This document shows, piece after piece, positions 20,794-26,889 of a DNA stretch of 26,889 nt. A program made the position numbers and the translations under genes. Location of the stretch: positions 1-26,889 of the IMG/VR virus record IMGVR_UViG_3300009034_000186. One strand, given 5' to 3'. Below the pieces are notes generated by a model, which searched no databases, was not told where the DNA came from, and was given only the letters and a program-made list of their open reading frames with translations. Position 1 is the first letter of the stretch. Each line of letters begins with the position of its first letter. This stretch comes from a virus.

Positions 20794-21050
20794 CGCACGC
20801 GCAGCCAATAGCGCGGCATATCGGCGTTTCATCATCGCCCCGGCAGACTTATTACCCGTTTGAATTTACGCCGCGCATTAATATTGGCTTAGTTGCGCGT
20901 GTTTATCTGCGCTGGGTATCTGAAGGCCGACCCTTCATTTATCCCGGTTACTTTGAGGAAACACTCGCCGCCAACCCTTCGCACACTGAACATTTATACT
21001 GGTTTGAATCCGTCATCAGGTTTTTACAGACTGAGAATAACAACAAATGA
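20341..21050 (+). CDS. Tail assembly chaperone, -1 frameshift (gpGT-like) form (236 aa)
   Basis: Reading shifts -1 at C CCA AAA (20745-20751): 137 zero-frame codons are followed by 99 codons in the -1 frame from AGA 20751 (RHERWWEAVRQEVLTHAQ…) to TGA 21048-21050. The -1 frame has no start codon of its own near its beginning but is clearly coding (Trp/Tyr/Phe-rich, TYYPFEFTPRINIGLVARVYLRWV). Its stop overlaps the tape measure ATG as ATGA. This matches the universal siphovirus G-GT arrangement, and without the frameshift 20794-21046 would be unexplained non-coding DNA. Confidence 0.85.
20745..20751 (+). other. Programmed -1 frameshift slippery heptamer
   Basis: CCCAAAA lies in the X-XXY-YYZ register (GAC CCA AAA), so both tRNAs can re-pair after a one-base slip. 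It stands at the junction between the two chaperone frames. Confidence 0.82.
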
Positions 21051-22816
21051 CTCAAGACCGCGACATAAACGCTAACCTAAATTTAAGGCCAGTTGGCGAT
21101 AAAGAGGTAATCGCGGCCATTCGCGCTATTACAAAAGAAATGGACGCGCTTAAGCGCGAAGCCCGATTTGACCAACTGGCAAAGGGAGTGGCAAACTTCG
21201 CGAAGCGCACCGGGAACACAGCGCAGGCGGTACGGGTTTTAGCGCAAGAATTGGCAAAGGTTGGCGCGTCGGAAGATGAAATTAAGCGCGTTACCCAACA
21301 ATTTGAGCGCCTTCGCCAGACGACAAAGGATATTCGCCCACCCGATATGCGGCCTACGGGTATGGGCGCGGGCGCTGCCGGTGGCGTGGATGCGGGGCGT
21401 TTAGGTTCAGTCGCCGGTTTTGCCGGGCAAGCGGCGGGCGCTGCCGGATTAGGCGGGATAGGATCGCAATTAGGGCTTTTAGGATCAAGTTTGGGAGCGC
21501 TTGGGCCCGTTGGCGTTGCGGCAACGGCGGCTTCTGTTGGGTTAGGCGTGGCGCTTACTAGCTTGCGAAAAAGCGAGGAAGAGGCGGCTAAAGCGATTGA
21601 GCGCACGCTTGCCTTAAATGAAGACCGAGTCGCGTTAGATCGACAGACGAGCGAAGAGCTAGAAAAACTCCGCGAAACCCGGCAGGCTTCAATTGAGGAT
21701 TTGCAAAAATTGGTTAAGGCGGCGGAGGAGCTGGCCGCAACCGCCGAGGCTGGTGAACCGCGAATTGAGGGCGCGGCAAGTAACTGGGGCGAATTTGTAA
21801 ATAATCTGCAAACCAATCTTTTTGAGATTGGAGACGCGGTTGGCTTGGTTGGAAGTGAAGCGGACACTGCGCAAGCGGGATTGGCCGACCTGCGAGATCA
21901 ACTGGCAACCGCCGAGGGAGAACTGGCGAATGTCGAGGGCGCGCTCCGTTCCGACGAGGTGGCTGCCAATGACGCGGCGGCGGCGCTGGAAGACTTAGCC
22001 CGACAAATGGATGAGGACTTGCTAGACGCTGCCTCCGATGCCGGGGAAGCGATCCGCTTTGAAACGCAGGCATTATCCCGTTCTAAGGAAGCGAATGAAG
22101 CAAGATTAGACGCTATTGACCGCGAGAAAGAAGCAATCGAAGCTGAATTGGCGGTTCTGAAAGCGCGGGGAAGCACTAGCGAAAAAGTTACTCAACAAAT
22201 TGAAACGTTGAATGAGAAGCTATCCGATTTAGGAACTGAAGCTCAGACAGTCGCCGATATCGCGGATACGCAAGTTAGCGAGGCGTTTAAGAAAGCTGGC
22301 GAGGAGGCTCAACGAGCCGCCGAAACTACCCGAAAAGAAGCGCGGCGCACGGCGGAAAACGCGAAGAAGGAAAGAGAACGCGCCCGCGAACAGGCGGAAA
22401 AGGATCGCCTCAAGGGTCTGGAAGACGAGCTTAAAACGCTTATTGATTTTGCCAATAAACGGGCGGAAATAGAATTTGACGCTCAGGTTGAACGCCAGCA
22501 AATCGCCATTGACGCTAACCGCGAGCAAAAGCGCATGGTTAGAGAAGCGACGCAAGAAACTAATCAGGACTTTGAACAAGATTTTCTAGCCGCTTTCCAA
22601 AGACAACAGGAGTTAGCTTTTCAATTAAGCGAACGCCAGATTGCGGGAAGAGAAGCGTTCCAAGATGTATCAACGGGCGTTCAAAACCAACTACTACAAT
22701 TAGGGGCGCAACAGGAAGCGCAGGCCGTCACAACGCAAAATATCAACACATTTAATTTCCCAACATCAACGCGGCAAGAGATATTGCAGCTTATGCAACA
22801 ACTGGGGATCACTTAA
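21047..22816 (+). CDS. Tape measure protein (589 aa)
   Basis: A long, Ala/Glu/Lys/Arg-rich, largely coiled-coil protein directly after the chaperone, the hallmark of siphovirus tape measures. Residues about 107-172 are Gly/Ala-rich and hydrophobic (GAGAAGG…LGPVGVAATAASVGLGVAL), the expected membrane-penetrating segment. Heptad-rich stretches span about 175-240, 285-420 and 420-520 (QRAAETTRKEARRTAENAKKERERAREQAEKDR). At about 0.15 nm per residue the tail would be near 90 nm, a rule-of-thumb inference. No peptidase or lysozyme domain is seen, so wall digestion must come from elsewhere. The ATG overlaps the chaperone stop, and the stop TAA shares its last base with the next ATG. Confidence 0.93.
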   Translation: MTQDRDINANLNLRPVGDKEVIAAIRAITKEMDALKREARFDQLAKGVANFAKRTGNTAQAVRVLAQELAKVGASEDEIKRVTQQFERLRQTTKDIRPPDMRPTGMGAGAAGGVDAGRLGSVAGFAGQAAGAAGLGGIGSQLGLLGSSLGALGPVGVAATAASVGLGVALTSLRKSEEEAAKAIERTLALNEDRVALDRQTSEELEKLRETRQASIEDLQKLVKAAEELAATAEAGEPRIEGAASNWGEFVNNLQTNLFEIGDAVGLVGSEADTAQAGLADLRDQLATAEGELANVEGALRSDEVAANDAAAALEDLARQMDEDLLDAASDAGEAIRFETQALSRSKEANEARLDAIDREKEAIEAELAVLKARGSTSEKVTQQIETLNEKLSDLGTEAQTVADIADTQVSEAFKKAGEEAQRAAETTRKEARRTAENAKKERERAREQAEKDRLKGLEDELKTLIDFANKRAEIEFDAQVERQQIAIDANREQKRMVREATQETNQDFEQDFLAAFQRQQELAFQLSERQIAGREAFQDVSTGVQNQLLQLGAQQEAQAVTTQNINTFNFPTSTRQEILQLMQQLGIT

Positions 22817-23667
22817 TGGTACTTACATCCAAAAGAAACGCCATAGCTTCTGGGCATGACAATATTGAGGGTTTAGTCAACATCGAGACTATTAAAGTTG
22901 AGAATATCTTCTTTAATATTGTGGATGATTTGAATCGCTGGTCAGACGGCGTTGGTGGCCGTCGGGGGGATGGCATAATATTTTCCAGGGGAAGACCTAG
23001 AACTACTTGGGAAGCCGGATTTATCACCGAGGCGCAATGGGAATTCCTCTATACCAGCATCTTAAGAGGAAACCGAAGCGGAAAAGTAACAATCGTTACC
23101 CAACGCTACCGCGAGGACTTTTATGTTATTTGCAACGCCGTATTAGATATTGGCGATCCCTCAGCGCTTAACCGCGCTGGCGGTAGGCCGTCGCCATTTG
23201 TTTATCGTTTTGTTATTAACAAAGTTTTGGAGGAAGAGCTTGTGCATGGCGACATTTACACACAAAATGGCAGTACCGCCCAAACCGGGATTACTACTAC
23301 CCCGACAAAATTAACCGGATTCGCAGCCAACGGTTTATCGTCAGGCACGACCCCGGCACATACAACGGATGATATTACCATTGCTTTCGGCGGCGATTAT
23401 ACGGCGCAATTTCATATTGACGCGATTGCCGACGCTTCTACGCAGTTTGTATTCACATTCTACATAAACGGGGTAACTGATAATTATAGCTGTGAATTGA
23501 CAACGAACGCCACTCCCGACCCGGCAACAACCGGAATGATCGGGCGCTTATCATTAAGCGCCAATGATGTTATAACCGTTTATGTCAAGAGCGATAACGG
23601 AAGCGGCGCTTCGCTTACGCCGCGCCAATTGCAATTGACATTGCAAAGTTTGAGCCTGCTTACTTAA
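22816..23667 (+). CDS. Probable distal tail protein with C-terminal TNF/C1q-like binding domain (283 aa)
   Basis: Residues 1-145 form a beta-rich domain just after the tape measure (NIEGLVNIETIKVENIFFNIVDD…GFITEAQWEFLYTSILRGNRSGKVTIVTQRY…VYRFVINKV), the position and type of a distal tail protein. Residues 150-283 (STAQTGITTTPTKLTGFAANGLSSGTTP…GGDYTAQFHIDAIA…VFTFYINGV…RLSLSANDVITVYVKS) follow the strand pattern of phage C1q/TNF-like receptor-binding jelly rolls. TAATG overlap with the tape measure stop. The two-domain fusion suggests this protein both builds the tail tip and binds the host surface. Confidence 0.72.
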   Translation: MVLTSKRNAIASGHDNIEGLVNIETIKVENIFFNIVDDLNRWSDGVGGRRGDGIIFSRGRPRTTWEAGFITEAQWEFLYTSILRGNRSGKVTIVTQRYREDFYVICNAVLDIGDPSALNRAGGRPSPFVYRFVINKVLEEELVHGDIYTQNGSTAQTGITTTPTKLTGFAANGLSSGTTPAHTTDDITIAFGGDYTAQFHIDAIADASTQFVFTFYINGVTDNYSCELTTNATPDPATTGMIGRLSLSANDVITVYVKSDNGSGASLTPRQLQLTLQSLSLLT

Positions 23668-23682
23668 CATGAAATCATAACT

Positions 23683-25944
23683 ATGACTTTTCCCGGCGTT
23701 TTAACACAAGCGCAATTGAATGCCCTACGCGATGGTGGATATTATGCTGATTGTTATCTATTGGTCTGGGATGCTCCGATCATTTTCCAGGCTCAGATTA
23801 ACCAGGCTACTTTCAGTTCATCCTTTGCGACATTAACTTACGATAATGTTACTATCGGCGCATACACTGATATAAGGTCGGATTATTTATGCTATGTGGG
23901 AAGCGTCGAGGGCGATTTATTAAATGCCGAACATCGATTCCGCATCAGGGCGGATAACAGTTACGACGTGGCGACATCCAGTGTCATAAACATTAATGAA
24001 ACCAGCGCCGATTTGTCGGATAATTGGTATATCATGGTTGTAAAGGATATTCCGCCTAACGCCAAAATCCCGCGCACGATTACGGGAACTGAACCTGCTA
24101 ATTACACCTATCCTCGTGATTATGAAATTACCTTTCGTCGATTATTGCCGATACTTTATAATGTAAGCCCATATTATGCGGGCGTTTTGCAAGATGGAAT
24201 ATTCGATTTACCATTAGCTCCCCTGGCTTTATTGACCGACAATGACGCAACGGGCGTTTCGACGTGGGCGTGGGATATTGATGGGCTGGCCTTTGAGAGC
24301 GGCGGCGCGTCAACTCAAAATGTCACCGTTCGCGCAACTGAACCGGGGAAGTATCTGTTGCGCGTTACAGCGACAGATAATTTAGGTCAGCAGGGTTATT
24401 TCACCATTAAATTATGGATTGTTCCGCAAGATCGCTCTGAGATAATTCATTTAAGTTTTGATGCACCTCAGATCACAGGGGATGTAATCAACGGATGGAC
24501 ATGTTCAATCCGCGCTAATTTTATTGATCGAACATCGCCATTAACCCGTATTGACCAATGGCCTAATCGCCTGGATTGCGCTATCTGGCTTGACGGCAAT
24601 ATGCCAACCATTACCAATGGCCTTGTTTTCGCCGGGCGCTTTGAACGCGAATCGTTGGATACAACCTATGATAGCAACGGCGTTCAATTATTGAGTGCAT
24701 CTTTCAAGATAGAAGGTCTGACCGCTAGAATGCTACGGCTTATCAGTCGTCGTATTCAAATGACGCAAAGCGCCGCGCCTTCCGTTTTTGGGGAAATCGA
24801 AACATTGACAGTTTGGCGAGCGATTAGCTATTTTCTGACCGAACACACAGTTATCCCTAATATCGCGCCAATTGTTTTTAGCGATACATCAGATAAATTT
24901 CAATGGCCGCGCTTTTCATCCGGCGATAGCAGCGCCTTAGAAAGCATTAACGATGTATTGTTTACTATTAATGCGTCATTTATGACTTCCCCAACAGGCG
25001 TTATTGAAATTGCGCGTAAAGCATGGATGATTTCTGACAGCGACAGAAACGCCTTGCCTGTAATTGGTAATTTCACTACCCAAGATATGATGGTTGATGC
25101 TAGCGGCGGGTTGCTGTTTAACACCTCATCTGAATATACGCCTGTTATAGGACGGGAATTAGGTGGTGGTGGCTACTATATCACGGCAACTGGAGGCGAG
25201 CAGGTTTTACGAGCTTTAACGCCCTCGGTAGCCCAAAGCGAGGGGCAGGAAAGAGCGACAGTTGACCGCCAGATTTTGGCGCGAAATAGCGCGTTATCGG
25301 CGGCCAAAACAGAATTAGGACAACGAACAGCAGATGACCGGGCAGCCAGGCAGCCGCAAACAATTCTGCGAACTAGAATGCCCGCCAGTTATATTCAAGC
25401 GGTAATCCCGCATGACGCTAAATGGTATACATGGACAATTAACGCCGATGAAACGCCAGATGGCAGCAGCTATACCACTTCTGATAGATGGACGTGCCAG
25501 AGCGTCTCTATCGGATATGACCAGGAAAACGGTATTCCTACTTTAGACGCTGTTTTCAAATTGGAAACACAAGGTGTTGGTTTTCAAACTGTTGTAACTA
25601 CTCCCCCCATTGGACAGGTAAGACTCTTTAATCCCGTTGTTCCAGTTGCGCCCGTTTACGCGGCGTTCCCGGAATTGCCGGAAGCGGTTGCGCCTGACCC
25701 GTCAAATATTGAAATTGGTGATATTCCGCCTTACACGCCAGACGATGTTGACAAGGCCACGAAGCCGGAAGACCCGCATTCATCCGGCGGCGGTGTTGGC
25801 GGTGTTGGTGGTTTTGGCGAACGGGCTGGAGTACGCGCAAAGGCGGTTGTTATCTGGGACGCTAGCACAGTATGGGATGTTAATGATGTTCGATTATTGC
25901 AACGTTCAATGATATTACGCCGTCTAGCGTTACGGGAACGATAA
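23683..25944 (+). CDS. Tail-tip/baseplate hub protein with PKD domain (753 aa), 3' end out of frame
   Basis: The N-terminal 165 residues are a beta-rich tail-hub segment (MTFPGVLTQAQLNALRDGGYYADCYLLVWD). Residues about 172-248 form a PKD/Ig-like module (TWAWDIDGLAFESGGAS…PGKYLLRVTATDNLGQQGYFTIKLWIVP). Residues about 250-620 are further hub-like beta domains, and 650-735 is a Pro/Gly-rich linker (SSGGGVGGVGGFGERAG). There is no clear ribosome-binding site before ATG 23683. The last nine or so codons (LLQRSMILRRLALRER) look unlike the rest, while the -1 frame continues a sensible sequence from V736, so the true protein probably runs on. It likely contacts the host. Confidence 0.78.
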   Translation: MTFPGVLTQAQLNALRDGGYYADCYLLVWDAPIIFQAQINQATFSSSFATLTYDNVTIGAYTDIRSDYLCYVGSVEGDLLNAEHRFRIRADNSYDVATSSVININETSADLSDNWYIMVVKDIPPNAKIPRTITGTEPANYTYPRDYEITFRRLLPILYNVSPYYAGVLQDGIFDLPLAPLALLTDNDATGVSTWAWDIDGLAFESGGASTQNVTVRATEPGKYLLRVTATDNLGQQGYFTIKLWIVPQDRSEIIHLSFDAPQITGDVINGWTCSIRANFIDRTSPLTRIDQWPNRLDCAIWLDGNMPTITNGLVFAGRFERESLDTTYDSNGVQLLSASFKIEGLTARMLRLISRRIQMTQSAAPSVFGEIETLTVWRAISYFLTEHTVIPNIAPIVFSDTSDKFQWPRFSSGDSSALESINDVLFTINASFMTSPTGVIEIARKAWMISDSDRNALPVIGNFTTQDMMVDASGGLLFNTSSEYTPVIGRELGGGGYYITATGGEQVLRALTPSVAQSEGQERATVDRQILARNSALSAAKTELGQRTADDRAARQPQTILRTRMPASYIQAVIPHDAKWYTWTINADETPDGSSYTTSDRWTCQSVSIGYDQENGIPTLDAVFKLETQGVGFQTVVTTPPIGQVRLFNPVVPVAPVYAAFPELPEAVAPDPSNIEIGDIPPYTPDDVDKATKPEDPHSSGGGVGGVGGFGERAGVRAKAVVIWDASTVWDVNDVRLLQRSMILRRLALRER

Positions 25945-26889
25945 ATCACGTAAAACTAGATAAATTGTCTACTCAAAGTTGGGCAATATCCGATGATGGA
26001 ACAGACTCGAAATTTTGGTACGCTGACCCTTATCCGGGCTTGTGGAAATCTGTGGATTTAGAAGGAAAGACATATAAACTTATTGCTCCTACCGCGCAAT
26101 TAGATAAACTTTATGTATACGCGGCGGGAACTGCTGGCACGCCTACTGAATATGATTTCTCCATCGACCAGCAAGGATGGATACTAGGCGATGGTCGCAT
26201 AACTCCGGCGGGCGGCGTGTATATAACTGCTTCATATTGGACACATACAGACCAGAAGCAGGGCTTTACATTTGGGCGTACTTGCCAGATAAATATTACA
26301 TTCCCTTCAACTACGATTACCAGTGTAGAAATGGAATACGATTATGAAAAGGGATATTTTGAAACAGATGAATTTATTGCTTCTCGAATATGGATAGGAA
26401 ATCCTACCGCCGATGCCTTTACGCTCACGGCAGCTGAAATTGAAACCGGATTGCCCCGTATTGATCGTTGGGAAGGAAATGAAACAGGCATTACTAATGT
26501 TGCTATTTTTATTCGTTCCTCAGCGACAACCAGTGCGGCAACTGTTCCGCGTTATAGCGGTGCGGTTCGCATTTATGCAGTTACTTTAAATGCTGGGTTC
26601 GCTCAGACACGCTATAGTATTGACGGTGGTATCTCTTTTGATGATTCTGTTTTCGTTGGCGAATCGCCGCCAACAGGCAATGAAGCCGGCGTGGCAACTA
26701 TCCCTGCGACGGTTAATGATAAAATCCTGGCCGCTCAAAAGAACAAAATCATGGAAGCCAGCGCGGGCGGCGAATACTCCGATGAAGCGGACGGCGCGAC
26801 TACCGGGTCATTCGCCCTTGCTATTGCCGCATTAAGCTCCGGGAGTAGTGATTACATTTACGCAACCAAAGCGGCCATAGGCGGAGAGA
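25887..26889 (+). CDS. Continuation of the tail-tip protein in the -1 frame, runs off the window
   Basis: From 25887 the frame is open to the end (334 codons) with no stop. It has no ATG or GTG near its beginning; the first TTG (25965) has no ribosome-binding site. The translation (SIIATFNDITPSSVTGTINH…, WAISDDGTDSKFWYADPYPG, ASRIWIGNPTADAFTLTAAE, YSIDGGISFDDSVFVGESPP) is clearly protein-like and beta-rich, with Trp- and Asp/Gly-containing repeated strands as in a beta-propeller or stacked Ig domains. It joins smoothly to VWDVNDV of the upstream frame if one base is re-read at 25890. Either the window has a real or sequencing frameshift, or translation slips here. The C-terminus is outside the window. 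Confidence 0.7.

Noticed and set aside
20606-20863. Second alternative frame over the end of the chaperone gene
   Set aside because: It is Arg/Ala-rich and lies in the +1 frame; the -1 frame is better supported by the slippery site, composition and stop position.
21052-21867. Long minus-strand open frame opposite the tape measure gene
   Set aside because: Ser/Pro/Ala-rich antisense of a GC-biased coiled-coil gene with no ribosome-binding site or context.
26590-26835. 81-aa open frame near the window end
   Set aside because: It lies out of frame inside the long tail-tip continuation, which is the better coding frame.

Overview
The window is part of a tailed-phage genome (Caudoviricetes). Gene content points to a long non-contractile tail (siphovirus): HK97-type portal, protease and capsid, a major tail protein, a frameshifted tail chaperone, a coiled-coil tape measure and tail-tip proteins, with no sheath gene seen. 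It may be a free phage or a prophage. No integrase, repressor, polymerase or lysis gene was recognised, and the host cannot be named. Composition is moderate in GC, and TTG or GTG starts and ATGA or GTGA overlaps are common, so the region is tightly packed.

Positions 1-4047 hold an accessory module read leftward: two coupled pentapeptide-repeat proteins (one cut by the window edge), a 55-aa zinc-ribbon-like protein, several unrecognised small genes, and a zinc-finger/GIY-YIG-like nuclease whose 3' end is scrambled by a 14-bp tandem duplication. Two copies of a 56-bp element (1731-1786 and 4096-4151) carry a leftward extended -10 promoter and paired GGTWACTTTCT boxes. The second copy lies at the divergence point with the rightward genes.

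Positions 4199-8374 hold rightward accessory genes: a small membrane protein, a zinc-finger protein, a gene-free stretch of about 410 bp (4893-5306), a DUF3307-type membrane protein, an unrecognised gene bracketed by a duplicated fragment of its neighbour, and an overlapping ParB-like/radical-SAM pair. The gene-free stretch holds a consensus promoter that runs into an intrinsic terminator (a candidate 88-nt RNA), a tRNA-like 3' half, and a structured leader.

Positions 8440-26889 hold the packaging and virion genes in canonical order: small terminase candidate, TerL, portal fused to a MuF-like tail, a protease-scaffold-capsid fusion with an internal ribosome-binding site and start, capsid-adjacent virion proteins, a LamG-type adhesin, connector and neck proteins, major tail protein, tail chaperone with a CCCAAAA slippery site, tape measure, and two tail-tip proteins. 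The last one appears to change reading frame near 25890 and continues past the window end.

The strongest leads for new biology are the small-RNA/tRNA-like region, the repeated promoter-operator element, the ParB-radical-SAM cassette, and the gene insertion or duplication at 5607-6251.
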